NCBI RefSeq assembly: GCF_900101595.1
Contig: NZ_FMYY01000002.1
Coordinates: 372,001-436,000 of the forward strand
Length of the DNA stretch: 64,000 bases
Reading direction: 5' to 3'
From: Paenibacillus sp. cl123
GTDB lineage: Bacteria; Bacillota; Bacilli; Paenibacillales; NBRC-103111
Shown: piece by piece, positions 8,348-16,597 of the stretch
Position numbering within the stretch: the first letter of the stretch is position 1
How the letters are laid out: each line of letters starts with the position of its first letter
The notes under the pieces: model-generated
Databases searched by the model: none
What the model saw: the letters and a program-made list of their open reading frames with translations, nothing else
What the model was told of the DNA's origin: nothing
Position numbers and translations under genes: made by a program

Positions 8348-8369
8348 TTTTAAACGAATTTTAAACGAA
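8348..8369 (+). promoter_or_regulatory. Perfect tandem 11-bp repeat before the ABC transporter operon
   Basis: TTTTAAACGAA occurs twice head-to-tail (8348-8358 and 8359-8369) with no gap or mismatch. It shares its core with the element at 6146-6167 before the regulator gene. The placement, about 30 bases before a possible -10 (TATCAT, 8399-8404) and 60 before the ATPase start, suits activation by the adjacent OmpR-type regulator. Confidence 0.6.
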
Positions 8370-8426
8370 ACGTTGCTTTGGATTTAACCTTGAGGCTGTA
8401 TCATAGGCTTCGAGGTGATGAGAAGC

Positions 8427-9341
8427 ATGAGTTCATGGATATTGGAAACGGAGAAGCTTACGAAAACGCTCGGCGGTAAAGCCGTAGTGAACGATGTCAA
8501 GCTGCAGATCGGGAAAGGGGATATATACGGCTTTCTGGGGCCGAACGGAGCGGGCAAAACGACGACTATCCGCATGCTGCTCGGTTTGGCCAAGCCGACC
8601 CACGGAAGCATCCGCATTTTCGGGAAAGAGCTGAGAAAAGAGAGGCTGGCCATCCTGCGCAAGGTAGGCTCGCTCGTTGAATATCCTTCCTACTACGGGC
8701 ATTTGAGCGCGGAGGAAAATCTCGAGACCGTCCGCCGGCTGCTGGATGTGCCGCGTACCCGGATCGGAGAGGTGCTGGATATGGTGCGGCTGACCTCGGA
8801 GTCCAAGCGGCCCGTCAAAGGGTTCTCGCTCGGGATGAAGCAGCGTCTCGGGATCGCTACCGCCTTGCTGGGCCAGCCCGAGCTGCTCATTCTGGATGAG
8901 CCGACCAACGGGCTCGATCCGGCGGGTATTCTGGAGATCCGCGAGCTGATCAAGCGGATGCCCGAGGAGCTCGGCGTAACGGTCGTCGTATCCAGTCATC
9001 TGCTGTCGGAGATGGAGCAGATGGCGACTAGGGTCGGGATTATTGCCAAAGGAAGGATGATTTTCCAGGACTCCATCCAGTCGCTGCAGGCTAAGGCGCC
9101 GGCGAAAATCCGGCTGGGCGTAAGCGAGCCGGAATCCGCTTGGCGGATGCTGCTGTCGGCCGGCTATCAGGCGGATTGGGACCGGAGCCGGCTAACGGTA
9201 AACGGGGCCAACGATCATATCGCCGCGGCGATCGTATCCAGCCTGGTCAGACATGACTTTGAGGTGTACCGGGTCGAGCGTGAAGGCGCTTCTCTCGAGC
9301 ATATCTTCCTGGACATGACCGGCGGGGAGGGGAGCTTGTGA
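8427..9341 (+). CDS. ABC transporter ATP-binding protein (lantibiotic/bacitracin-type)
   Basis: 304 residues with a Walker A GPNGAGKTTT near residue 40, an unusual but functional-looking signature SLGMKQRLGIA, Walker B LLILDEPTNGLDPAG, and a switch His in VVVSSHLLSEME. The C-terminal 90 residues are the regulatory extension common in BcrA/EpiF-like ATPases. I favour the ATG at 8427, with AGGTGATGAG just upstream; ATG/GTG at 8415-8418 are possible. Its stop overlaps the GTG of the first permease. It should power export or membrane release of a peptide or envelope-active compound. Confidence 0.9.
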   Translation: MSSWILETEKLTKTLGGKAVVNDVKLQIGKGDIYGFLGPNGAGKTTTIRMLLGLAKPTHGSIRIFGKELRKERLAILRKVGSLVEYPSYYGHLSAEENLETVRRLLDVPRTRIGEVLDMVRLTSESKRPVKGFSLGMKQRLGIATALLGQPELLILDEPTNGLDPAGILEIRELIKRMPEELGVTVVVSSHLLSEMEQMATRVGIIAKGRMIFQDSIQSLQAKAPAKIRLGVSEPESAWRMLLSAGYQADWDRSRLTVNGANDHIAAAIVSSLVRHDFEVYRVEREGASLEHIFLDMTGGEGSL

Positions 9342-10054
9342 TCGCGCGTATTATGGCGTCGGAGCTGCTTAAAATCCGCAGAAAAATGATCTGGTTCCTG
9401 ATCATGCTTGGGCCGGCGGGCGTTATCGGCCTGCAGGCAGTAAACTTCGGGCTGCGTTATGACTACTTGATGAAGCGTTATGCGCAGAATCCCTGGGGCG
9501 GACTGATCGGTGAAGTCGCCGTACTGACGGTGCCTACGCTGTTCATCGGCTTGACGATCATCGCCTCCATGAATGCGGGCATCGAGCATCAGATGAATGC
9601 CTGGAAGCAGACGCTTGCGCTGCCGGTGACGAAAACTCAAGTGTTCCTGGGCAAATTTCTGCTCACGCTGCTGCTGCTCGGGTGCTCGGCGACGCTATTG
9701 GCCGTCGGCATGGTAGGGCTAGGCGGCGCGCTTGGGCTGGACCTTACCGCGGTACCGTACAGTAAGGTGCTTATGATGAGCTATTTTCCTTACTTGGCGA
9801 TCATTCCGTTCATCTCCCTGCAGGTTTGGCTTTCCATCACGATGCATAATCAGGCGATTCCGCTTGTCATCGGTTTTGCAGGAACCGTGTTTTCGATGTT
9901 CTCCCTCCGGTTCGGCGATTGGATGCCCTACAAATGGCCTTATCTGCAAAACGCCGCGGACAATCCGCTTTATTCCATCGCGCTTGGCATGCTCGGAGGC
10001 GTCGTGGTGCTGGTTGCCGGCATGCTCGAATTCGTACGGAAGGATGTGAGATGA
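9338..10054 (+). CDS. ABC-2 permease, first of a pair (lantibiotic immunity-like)
   Basis: 238 residues with six hydrophobic segments. It opens MIARIMASELLKIRRKMIWF and has the motif MNAWKQTLALPVTKTQVFLGKF after the second helix; that motif (WKQxLALPV) is shared with EpiE/MutE/SpaE-type immunity permeases and with the next gene. The GTG start overlaps the ATPase stop (GTGA), with GGGGAGGGGAG as ribosome site. Together with the neighbouring permease it likely forms the membrane part of a heteromeric exporter, controlled by the RR/HK pair upstream. Substrate is inferred only from family resemblance. Confidence 0.85.
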   Translation: MIARIMASELLKIRRKMIWFLIMLGPAGVIGLQAVNFGLRYDYLMKRYAQNPWGGLIGEVAVLTVPTLFIGLTIIASMNAGIEHQMNAWKQTLALPVTKTQVFLGKFLLTLLLLGCSATLLAVGMVGLGGALGLDLTAVPYSKVLMMSYFPYLAIIPFISLQVWLSITMHNQAIPLVIGFAGTVFSMFSLRFGDWMPYKWPYLQNAADNPLYSIALGMLGGVVVLVAGMLEFVRKDVR

Positions 10055-10782
10055 TGCTAGCGATCATACGATCCGAATGGCTGAAGCTGCGCAAGACGGT
10101 CATATGGCTGCTCGCGGCGGTCAGTCCGTTGCTTGCGGGAGCGGTCGCGCTGCTGGACGCGGAGCGCACGCACGATTCTTCGGCGTGGCTTGTCGCGCTT
10201 TCGGTTATGTCCGCGCTGCATGCCTTACTATTTCTGCCCCTGCTGACCGGAGTATTTGCCGCGCTGCTATGCCGGTATGAGCACATGAGCGGAGGATGGA
10301 AGCAGATGCTCGCCCTTCCTGTACGGAGAAGCCAGGTCTTTCTCGTCAAGTTCGGCTTTGTCGTTCTGCTGCTCGCCGTGACGCAGCTGTTATTCCTGGG
10401 GCTGCTGCTGCTCGTCGGAATGTCGCTCGGCTTCGCCTTCCCGATCCCATGGTCGGAGCTGCTGAGCTCCTTGTCGGGCGGCTTGCTGGCCTGCCTGCCG
10501 CTTGCTGCGCTGCAGCTCGGGATCTCCATAGCATGGCCGAACTTTGCCGCGCCGCTCGCCGTCAACGCGATCTTTACGCTGCCCAATTTGCTGATCGTCA
10601 ATTCGCGGGAGTTCGGCCCTTATTATCCGTGGGCTCAGCCCATGCTGGCCATGATGCCTAATACCGGTGAGGCCTATGGCGCCTTTCATGTATCCGCCTT
10701 TACTTTATACGGTATCATCCTTGGCGGGCTTGTTCTGTTTCTGACGTCAGGCATGATCTATTTCTCAAGGAAAGCGGTCTGA
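10051..10782 (+). CDS. ABC-2 permease, second of a pair (lantibiotic immunity-like)
   Basis: 243 residues from the ATG at 10051, which overlaps the first permease stop as ATGA and has AAGGA at 10039-10043; the frame stays open upstream but only as out-of-phase sequence inside the first permease gene. Layout copies the first permease: MMLAIIRSEWLKLRKTVIW at the N terminus, then WKQMLALPVRRSQVFLVKF and six hydrophobic segments. The two are diverged paralogues, as in LanE/LanG pairs. No lantibiotic structural or modification gene is nearby, so this is likely a resistance module. A strong terminator ends the operon. Confidence 0.85.
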   Translation: MMLAIIRSEWLKLRKTVIWLLAAVSPLLAGAVALLDAERTHDSSAWLVALSVMSALHALLFLPLLTGVFAALLCRYEHMSGGWKQMLALPVRRSQVFLVKFGFVVLLLAVTQLLFLGLLLLVGMSLGFAFPIPWSELLSSLSGGLLACLPLAALQLGISIAWPNFAAPLAVNAIFTLPNLLIVNSREFGPYYPWAQPMLAMMPNTGEAYGAFHVSAFTLYGIILGGLVLFLTSGMIYFSRKAV

Positions 10783-10909
10783 CGAGTAGCCTTGCGGACG
10801 GACGGATGAGAGGTGGGATGGGCACGACCGGAGCTGTAACGGAACTCGCTGACCCTTCATACAAGGCTTTCATTTGGCAGAGGACATAAACGATCTTTAC
10901 CGCAAAAAG

Positions 10910-10966
10910 AACCCGGCTAGCGGGGCTGTTGATAATGAGTCAACAGCCCGCGGTGGCCGGGTTTTT
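10910..10966 (+). terminator. Terminator of the ABC transporter operon
   Basis: Nested arms AACCCGGC/GGCCGGGTT and GGGCTGTTGA/TCAACAGCCC surround a TAATGAG loop, followed by TTTTT. It lies between convergent genes. The rest of the 316-base gap 10783-11098 shows no gene. Confidence 0.85.
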
Positions 10967-11098
10967 GAAGGTTTCCGCGTATTGTCCTGTATTTTTGTCG
11001 CGTGGGGAGGGGGATTTCAACAGCGCTTGAAGTCGTCCCCATTGTGCATGGATTGTACGGTTATTGTATCTTCCGCTCCGGTATTCAAACGACATGTC

Positions 11099-11797
11099 CT
11101 ACATCTCGAATTTATAGCCGACGCCCCAGACCGTTTTGATATGCTTCGGTTCTTTGGGCTCGGCTTCGACTTTTTTGCGCAGGTTGGTAATATGAACATC
11201 CACGGAACGCTCTGTGACAAAGGAATCGATTCCCCTGATTTTGTTCAATAATTCCTCTCTTGAGAACACCTTCCCCGGGTATAGCCAAAAGTTTTTCATA
11301 ATCTCGAATTCGGAGTAGGTCGTATCGATCGGCTGCTTGTGAACATAGATGCAGCGCTTTTCCATATCCAGCACAATGTCGCGCGTATCCACAGCCGGGG
11401 GCTCGGGCGTCAAAGCCGCGCCACTCTGCTGGGTCAGGGCGGAACGCCGCAGCAGGGCGGTTGTGCGCGCGGCAAGCTCTCTCATGCTGAACGGCTTGCA
11501 CAGATAATCGTCCGCCCCGTTCATCAGGGCGTTGACCCGCTCGGAAACTTCATTTTTGGCGGAGACGATCATGATGGGGACAGAGGATATCCCCCGCAGC
11601 TGCTTGCACAGATCGATGCCGTTCGTATCCGGCAGCATCAGATCCAGAATAATGACATCGGGGCGATGCTCATTGAACATCTGGATGCCTTGCTGACCGT
11701 CATAAGCCCGATTCACCGTATAGCCTTCTTCGCTCAAATAAATGGATATCATATCCGCGATACCATGATCATCTTCAACCAGCAATATTCTAGACAT
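11099..11797 (-). CDS. OmpR-family response regulator, no adjacent kinase
   Basis: 232 residues from the ATG at 11797, which has GAGGTGG six bases upstream on its strand; a TTG five codons earlier overlaps that site. The receiver has VEDD, phospho-site Asp52 (IILDLMLPDTNG) and LCKPF lysine. The winged-helix domain ends NLRKKVEAEPKEPKHIKTVWG then VGYKFEM, which is a complete output domain. No histidine kinase lies on either side: the neighbours are a convergent transporter operon and a divergent Spo0E-like gene. It is therefore an orphan regulator whose partner must be elsewhere. The receiver-to-DNA-binding linker is longer than usual and rich in Ala, Gln and Pro. Confidence 0.92.
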   Translation of the reverse strand: MSRILLVEDDHGIADMISIYLSEEGYTVNRAYDGQQGIQMFNEHRPDVIILDLMLPDTNGIDLCKQLRGISSVPIMIVSAKNEVSERVNALMNGADDYLCKPFSMRELAARTTALLRRSALTQQSGAALTPEPPAVDTRDIVLDMEKRCIYVHKQPIDTTYSEFEIMKNFWLYPGKVFSREELLNKIRGIDSFVTERSVDVHITNLRKKVEAEPKEPKHIKTVWGVGYKFEM

Positions 11798-12049
11798 GAC
11801 AGTCCACCTCAACTATCGAAATATATTAGGAATCGGTTAGCAAAATTCATATTCGCCACATGCGGGGCTGTAACTTTCCAAAATATTCGGGTTCATAATA
11901 CAAGTAATTCAACAAAATCATGACAAGTTGCAATTTTGTGATTTCCATCATTTTGAATTGGTTAAAGATAATGTAACAGAATGACGGAGCGCTTAAATCG
12001 ATATAACGCCGGTTCGTAAATGCGAACTGCGAATGAGGAGGATACGATC

Positions 12050-12232
12050 TTGATCATGACAACTGTCCGCCTGGAGTGCCAAATTCAAAAATGTGTGGAT
12101 GAACTGAGCGACCTGGTGTCCGGCAAAGGGCTCATGCTTACTGATCCGAAAGTCGTCGGAAAGAGCATGGAGCTTGACCAGTTAATCCTGCGGGCGATGC
12201 ATGAATCGCATCCGATGCGCCAAACTTCCTGA
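12050..12232 (+). CDS. Spo0E-family aspartyl-phosphate phosphatase
   Basis: A 60-residue protein predicted as two short helices, with the family signature SMELDQLI (S-x-x-LD). Spo0E-like proteins dephosphorylate Spo0A-P and delay sporulation. GAGGAGGA at 12035-12042 places the start at the TTG at 12050; the ATG at 12056 has a long spacing, and the upstream ATG at 12020 precedes the ribosome site. Its promoter must lie in the roughly 240-base divergent region shared with the orphan response regulator. A terminator follows. Confidence 0.8.
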   Translation: MIMTTVRLECQIQKCVDELSDLVSGKGLMLTDPKVVGKSMELDQLILRAMHESHPMRQTS

Positions 12233-12317
12233 TCCTACCGGAGGCAGGCTCAAGAACCGCGCTGCCGATCCGCCGGATCATGTAAATTATGTAAAACATC
12301 CGAACCTGCGGCAATGG

Positions 12318-12347
12318 AAAGACGATTCTGTCCGGAATCGTCTTTTT
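12318..12347 (+). terminator. Terminator after the Spo0E-like gene
   Basis: AAGACGATTC pairs with GAATCGTCTT around a six-base loop, followed by TTTTT. Confidence 0.85.
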
Positions 12348-12477
12348 GGCATGCTCTGCTCTGTGCAGGAACGGAATAGGACAAGCTCGCTTTCCAGTCG
12401 AAGCGCGGAACAAAGCGAAAGCGCTTTAGAGCGAACGACGCGAAATGGCCATGTCAAGAAGAAGGAAGAAGCGAGTG

Positions 12478-12801
12478 CTACTCTTGGCAGCACCACGATT
12501 CTCCCCAGTTTTGCACAGCCTCCATGACGGGCTGCAGCGCTTTGCCTTTTTCAGTAAGCTGATATTCAATCCGTACCGGCGTTTCCGGATATACATGCCT
12601 GCTGATGACGCCGACCGCTTCAAGCTCCTTGAACCGTTCGGCCAGCATCCTGTCGCTCATGCCCGGTATCATTTCTGAAATATCCTTAAATCTCCGAGGG
12701 CCTTGCAGCAGCGCGCGGACGATTAATCCTGTCCATCGCTTCCCCAATATTTCAAACGCCGCTTCAAACCTCGGACACATCGTTTGTGGATGATCTGACA
12801 T
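12478..12801 (-). CDS. HxlR/DUF24-family redox-responsive repressor, YodB-like
   Basis: 107 residues from the ATG at 12801 (AGGTGAG just upstream); an earlier in-frame ATG at 12825 lacks a ribosome site. The winged-helix domain includes FEILGKRWTGLIVRALLQGPRRFKDI (split here for length) and MLAERFKELEAVGVISR. An N-terminal Cys9 in TMCPRFEAAF and a C-terminal Cys104-Cys105 pair match the sensing cysteines I recall for B. subtilis YodB, which responds to quinones and diamide. A consensus YodB-type operator lies in its own promoter. The divergent neighbour is purT rather than a reductase, so its main targets may be elsewhere. Confidence 0.85.
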   Translation of the reverse strand: MSDHPQTMCPRFEAAFEILGKRWTGLIVRALLQGPRRFKDISEMIPGMSDRMLAERFKELEAVGVISRHVYPETPVRIEYQLTEKGKALQPVMEAVQNWGESWCCQE

Positions 12802-12837
12802 CGTTCTCACCTCTTCTGTATCCATTTTAACATAAGT

Positions 12838-12852
12838 TACTTCGTTTAAGTA
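12838..12852. promoter_or_regulatory. YodB-type operator TACT-N7-AGTA
   Basis: TACT (12838-12841), seven bases, AGTA (12849-12852), inside a longer inverted repeat TTACTT/AAGTAA (12837-12853). On the minus strand it overlaps the -35 and spacer of a promoter whose -10 reads TAAAAT, just upstream of the YodB-like gene. This fits negative autoregulation. Confidence 0.65.
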
Positions 12853-13020
12853 AGATTTTTGTGTCCAGTTTGCATATCTTGTCCGAATCTGGCCTCTGCC
12901 ATCACAATTGAAGGGTTCCTTGTTGTCGATACTTGCATATTTAGGTTGAAAAAACGGAGCAAATCCAGTATAAATGCGATAGGAGTCTGCTTTCATTACC
13001 GATAGGAGGAATGGAGTTTC

Positions 13021-14226
13021 ATGTACGGAGCACCTTATACAGGACAAGCCCGCAAGATGCTGCTTCTTGGTTCAGGGGAGCTGGGCAAGGAGGTCGTGCT
13101 CGAAGCGCAGCGTCTCGGCGTCGAAACGATCGCCGTGGACAGGTACGCCCATGCGCCGGCCATGCAGGTGGCGCACCGTTCCCATGTCATCGATATGCTG
13201 GATGGGGCCGCGTTGCGGCGGGTAATCGAGGCGGAACGGCCGGATCTGATCGTGCCGGAGATTGAAGCGATCGCGACGGAAACGCTCGTCGAGCTGGAGG
13301 CGGAGGGCTTCAAGGTCGTCCCGACGGCCAATGCGGCCCGTTTGACCATGGACAGGGAAGGGATACGCCGCCTGGCTGCGGAGACGCTGAAGCTGCCTAC
13401 GGCGCGATATGCGTTCGCCGACAGTCTGGATGAGCTTAGGGCAGCGGTGGCAGAGATCGGTACGCCATGCGTGATCAAGCCGATTATGAGCTCTTCGGGC
13501 AAAGGCCAGAGCGTATGCCGGACGCCAGAGGAAGCAGACCAATGCTGGAGCTACGCCATGGAAGGGGGCAGAGCCAAGAAAGCGCGCGTTATCGTGGAGG
13601 AGTTCATCCGCTTCGATTCGGAGATTACGCTGCTGACGATCCGTTCGGTCAGCGGGACGACTTACTGCGCTCCGATCGGGCATATTCAGAAGGACGGGGA
13701 CTACATCGAATCATGGCAGCCTCACGAGATGAGCGACGAACAGATCCGGGAAGCTCAGCAGGTCGCCGGTGCGATTACGGAAGCTCTTGGCGGATACGGA
13801 ATATATGGCGTAGAGCTGTTCTTGGCGCCGGATCGCGTCTACTTCAGCGAGGTCAGCCCGCGGCCGCATGATACGGGGATGGTCACGATGGCGACCCAGG
13901 ATTTGTCCGAGTTCTCCTTGCATGTCCGCGCCATATTGGGCCTTCCGATTCCGGATGTGCGCGTGTTGACGCCCGGCGCTTCCTGCACGCTCAAAGCTGA
14001 CCGCGACAGCACGGCCTTCCGGATAGGCGGTCTGGAGGAAGCTTTGGCGGTGCCGCATACACAAGTCCGCGTATTCGGCAAGCCGGAGACGAAGCCCGGG
14101 CGCCGGATGGCGGTGGCTCTTGCGTCGGCCGACGAAGTGGAAGAGGCAAGAAGCCGCGCCAAGCTGGCCGCGGGTCTGCTGCGCATCGAATACACGACAG
14201 GGAGCGGATCGAATGAACGCGCATGA
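13021..14226 (+). CDS. purT: Formate-dependent phosphoribosylglycinamide formyltransferase PurT
   Basis: 401 residues, the normal PurT length. It converts GAR plus formate and ATP into FGAR, the folate-independent third step of purine synthesis. The ATP-grasp fold is visible: N-terminal [20 protein letters not shown], the ATP loop [35 protein letters not shown], and the metal site region [27 protein letters not shown] (quoted in part). AGGAGG at about 13005 serves the ATG at 13021. It overlaps the next gene by 14 bases. No other pur gene is present in the window. Confidence 0.95.
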   Translation: MYGAPYTGQARKMLLLGSGELGKEVVLEAQRLGVETIAVDRYAHAPAMQVAHRSHVIDMLDGAALRRVIEAERPDLIVPEIEAIATETLVELEAEGFKVVPTANAARLTMDREGIRRLAAETLKLPTARYAFADSLDELRAAVAEIGTPCVIKPIMSSSGKGQSVCRTPEEADQCWSYAMEGGRAKKARVIVEEFIRFDSEITLLTIRSVSGTTYCAPIGHIQKDGDYIESWQPHEMSDEQIREAQQVAGAITEALGGYGIYGVELFLAPDRVYFSEVSPRPHDTGMVTMATQDLSEFSLHVRAILGLPIPDVRVLTPGASCTLKADRDSTAFRIGGLEEALAVPHTQVRVFGKPETKPGRRMAVALASADEVEEARSRAKLAAGLLRIEYTTGSGSNERA

Positions 14227-15001
14227 GATCGATTACCGGATCGAAGGCTCGGAGATGCAATACGTGGAGATCGAGCTTGATCCCGGCGAAAGCGTAATTG
14301 CCGAAGCCGGCAGCATGATGATGATGGATCAAAATATCGCCATGGAGACGATATTCGGCGATGGCAGCGATCAAGGCAAGGGCTTGGTCGGCAAGCTGTT
14401 CGGGGCGGGCAAACGGCTTCTGACGGGCGAGAGCCTGTTTATGACCTTGTTCACGAACAGGGGGCAAGGGAAAGAGAGCGTCAGCTTTGCCTCGCCTTAT
14501 CCCGGGCGCATCCTGCCCATGGATTTATCAGAGCTGGGCGGCAAGCTGATCTGCCAGAAGGACTCCTTCTTGTGCGCGGCCAAAGGCGTTTCGATCGGCA
14601 TCGATTTCCAGCGCAAGCTGGGGGCCGGCTTCTTCGGGGGCGAGGGCTTCATCATGCAGAAGATCGAAGGCGACGGACTTGCTTTCGTTCATGCGGGCGG
14701 CGCGATCTGCGAGCGTATTCTGCGTCCGGGCGAGCTGCTGCGGGTAGATACGGGCTGTCTGGTGGCGATGACGCAGGATATCGATTATGACATCGAGTTT
14801 GTCAAGGGCGTCAAGACGGCGTTATTCGGAGGCGAAGGGCTGTTCTTTGCCACGCTGCGCGGCCCGGGACGCGTCTGGATCCAATCTTTGCCGTTCAGCA
14901 GACTTGCGGACCGGGTACTGAGCGCATCTCGCGCAGGCGGACGCAAGGAGGAAGGCAGTATCCTCGGCGGGCTCGGCAATTTGCTTGACGGCGACCGTTA
15001 A
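14213..15001 (+). CDS. AIM24 / TIGR00266 family protein
   Basis: 262 residues from the ATG at 14213, inside the purT end, with GGAGCGG upstream. Glycine-rich beta-helix pattern typical of the family: [60 protein letters not shown] and [17 protein letters not shown]. Function of the bacterial proteins is not established; the fold resembles tryptophan-RNA-binding attenuation protein-like beta barrels and the yeast homologue is mitochondrial. Overlap with purT suggests coupled translation. The sequence is full length with no signal peptide. Confidence 0.85.
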   Translation: MNAHEIDYRIEGSEMQYVEIELDPGESVIAEAGSMMMMDQNIAMETIFGDGSDQGKGLVGKLFGAGKRLLTGESLFMTLFTNRGQGKESVSFASPYPGRILPMDLSELGGKLICQKDSFLCAAKGVSIGIDFQRKLGAGFFGGEGFIMQKIEGDGLAFVHAGGAICERILRPGELLRVDTGCLVAMTQDIDYDIEFVKGVKTALFGGEGLFFATLRGPGRVWIQSLPFSRLADRVLSASRAGGRKEEGSILGGLGNLLDGDR

Positions 15002-15068
15002 GAACGTTATCATTCATAATACAGCGTTTGAGTCTCAATATATGTATAGTGGAAAAGGAGTTCTGGAG

Positions 15069-15341
15069 ATGGCATATAACCCACAGGTCGTCGATGCCAA
15101 AATCGTCAGCCATAATCCGAAGAACGGATTGTTCGAGATCGTAGCTCAGCTCAAAGACCGGACGGTATGTCGTCTTATCTATGGAACGGACGCATCCGGC
15201 AGCCTGCAGCCGACTCATATCAACCGGCTGCTCAAAGAGCCTTGCCCGATCTGCCGCAAGGATTTCTTGTGCAACTGCATGTCCAAGTTCAAAGGAACGA
15301 TCTCCGAGCAAGCTTTGGAGATTGCAGGCAACCCGAGCTAA
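15069..15341 (+). CDS. Small cysteine-rich hypothetical protein
   Basis: 90 residues from the ATG at 15069 with AAGGAG at 15055-15060; the open frame before it is not needed. The C-terminal half carries EPCPICRKDFLCNCMSKF, a C-x2-C then C-x-C cluster that could bind zinc. The N-terminal half looks like a small beta domain (VVDAKIVSHNPKNGLFEIVA). I do not recognise the family. It is the last gene before a perfect terminator. Confidence 0.75.
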   Translation: MAYNPQVVDAKIVSHNPKNGLFEIVAQLKDRTVCRLIYGTDASGSLQPTHINRLLKEPCPICRKDFLCNCMSKFKGTISEQALEIAGNPS

Positions 15342-15378
15342 CTGTTCGTTAGCCGACAATCATGGATGAGATGCGAGG

Positions 15379-15410
15379 AACCCGTCAGCCCCGAGGCTGA
15401 CGGGTTTTTT
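15379..15410 (+). terminator. Terminator after the cysteine-rich gene
   Basis: AACCCGTCAGCC/GGCTGACGGGTT with a four-base loop and a TTTTTT tail. Confidence 0.92.
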
Positions 15411-15503
15411 GGCTTGAACCTCAGTACGTATAAGCTCCGGCGCTTGTTCGGTTGCTATAAGGCAAACGGCACTGGCTTCTAAAAGCGTTCTCCTCGAACG
15501 GCA

Positions 15504-15650
15504 GAGTGATTGGCAAGCTCGATACGTAGGGACGACTGGCAAGCTCGACTGTAAAGGATGACTGGCAAGCTTGAGTGGCAAGGGCGACGTTAAGGACGAC
15601 TGGTAAGCACGAAAGGTAGGGACGACTGGCAAGGACGACTGGAAGTGCAG
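15504..15650. repeat. Degenerate short tandem repeat, core GACGACTGGCAAGC
   Basis: The phrase GACGACTGGCAAGC or close variants recurs about six times with variable short spacers (gattggcaagc, gacgactggcaagc, gatgactggcaagc, gacgactggtaagc, gacgactggcaagg, gacgactgg). Several copies are preceded by TAGG or AAGG. It fills most of the 488-base gap 15342-15829, whose remainder shows only a terminator at its left end and the promoter region of the next gene. No convincing ORF reads through the array. Confidence 0.7.
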
Positions 15651-15829
15651 CGAAGTTACCGCCTAGCCTGCAGCCGAGGCCTCGCTCGGCTTTACCGGCA
15701 TTGGTGATAGCGGAGGGGGAGTACTACATAAAGATAGTACTGGTCGGTTTTCGAAAAGCTGGTAAGATGTAACTATAACCACCTGGTCCTAAAAGTTCAT
15801 CTTAAAAATAACCGTGAAGAGGTGTCGAG

Positions 15830-16276
15830 ATGATGAAAAAACGGAATACCGGAGCTTTTACCTTTCTGGCTTGGGCATCGTTTGCTTTCGCGCTGCTGGC
15901 TATGTTTATCGGAATTTATACGCTGGAAGAGTCGCTGTCGGTCAAAGGCTATTATGCCGTGACCGCGCTGTACCTGACGATGGCGTCGTTCGTCCTCCAG
16001 AAGACGATCCGCGACAATCAGGATGATGAAGGGGAGCGGACCAAGCGGAACACCAAAGCCTTTACATTCTTGGCCTGGGCGGCATTCGCCACGGCGCTCG
16101 CCGCGATGTTTATCGGCATCGTCAATTTGAATCAGCCGCTGTCCGTTCAAGGTTATTACGCGGTGACGGCATTGTTCCTGACGATGTCCTCGTTCGTGCT
16201 CCAGAAAACCGTTCGGGACAATAAGGAGGATCAGGATCTGGAAGGGAAAACCGACGCGATAGAGTTCAGAGAGTAG
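15830..16276 (+). CDS. YiaA/YiaB-type membrane protein with internal duplication
   Basis: 148 residues made of two near-copies of a two-helix unit: TGAFTFLAWASFAFALLAMF and TKAFTFLAWAAFATALAAMF start the halves, and YYAVTALYLTMASFVLQKT and YYAVTALFLTMSSFVLQKT end them, joined by a charged linker DNQDDEGERTKRN. That gives four membrane helices, as in the YiaA/YiaB family, whose function is unknown. GAAGAGGTG at 15815-15823 serves the ATG at 15830 (or 15833). It is a single-gene unit ended by a terminator. Confidence 0.85.
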   Translation: MMKKRNTGAFTFLAWASFAFALLAMFIGIYTLEESLSVKGYYAVTALYLTMASFVLQKTIRDNQDDEGERTKRNTKAFTFLAWAAFATALAAMFIGIVNLNQPLSVQGYYAVTALFLTMSSFVLQKTVRDNKEDQDLEGKTDAIEFRE

Positions 16277-16352
16277 TGTTACAAGCGGGCTGTCGCGAAG
16301 CAGTAGTGGATTGAGAAAAGGCGAGGGGCTACTCCCGCATTTATGAAGAAAG

Positions 16353-16393
16353 GTCGAGCCAGGGCATGCATTTGTCCCTGAGCTCGACTTTTT
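16353..16393 (+). terminator. Terminator after the YiaA-like gene
   Basis: GTCGAGC..CAGGG pairs with TCCCTG.GCTCGAC with small bulges, followed by TTTTT. Confidence 0.75.
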
Positions 16394-16440
16394 CGTTCCT
16401 GGCAGCCTGCTTGGGCGAATCCAGCGCGCGATTCGAGCTC

Positions 16441-16517
16441 GCAAGCCCGCGGGCGGTCTTTTAGACGGGAGAAGTCTGGTCAGAACGGCCGCTGCAAGCC
16501 CGCCGGCAGTCTTGTAG
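16441..16517. repeat. Two copies of a ~23-bp GC-rich element 54 bases apart
   Basis: GCAAGCCCGCGGGCGGTCTT (16441) and GCAAGCCCGCCGGCAGTCTT (16495) differ at two positions. They lie in the 321-base gap between the YiaA-like gene and the phosphoesterase gene; apart from these and the terminator nothing else is seen there. Confidence 0.5.
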
Positions 16518-16597
16518 GCTCGACCCGGGTCGCCTGTTTTGTTCTCGTCCGGGCAATTATGGTAGAATAAAATACACAGCTGCAAAGGAGATGAAGC

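Noticed and set aside
6244-10782. Complete lantibiotic biosynthesis cluster
   Set aside because: Only regulatory and ABC transport genes are present; no precursor peptide, LanB/C/M or protease gene is seen on either side.
15504-15650. CRISPR array
   Set aside because: Repeats are degenerate and short, spacers are irregular and only 5-15 bases, and no cas genes are present.
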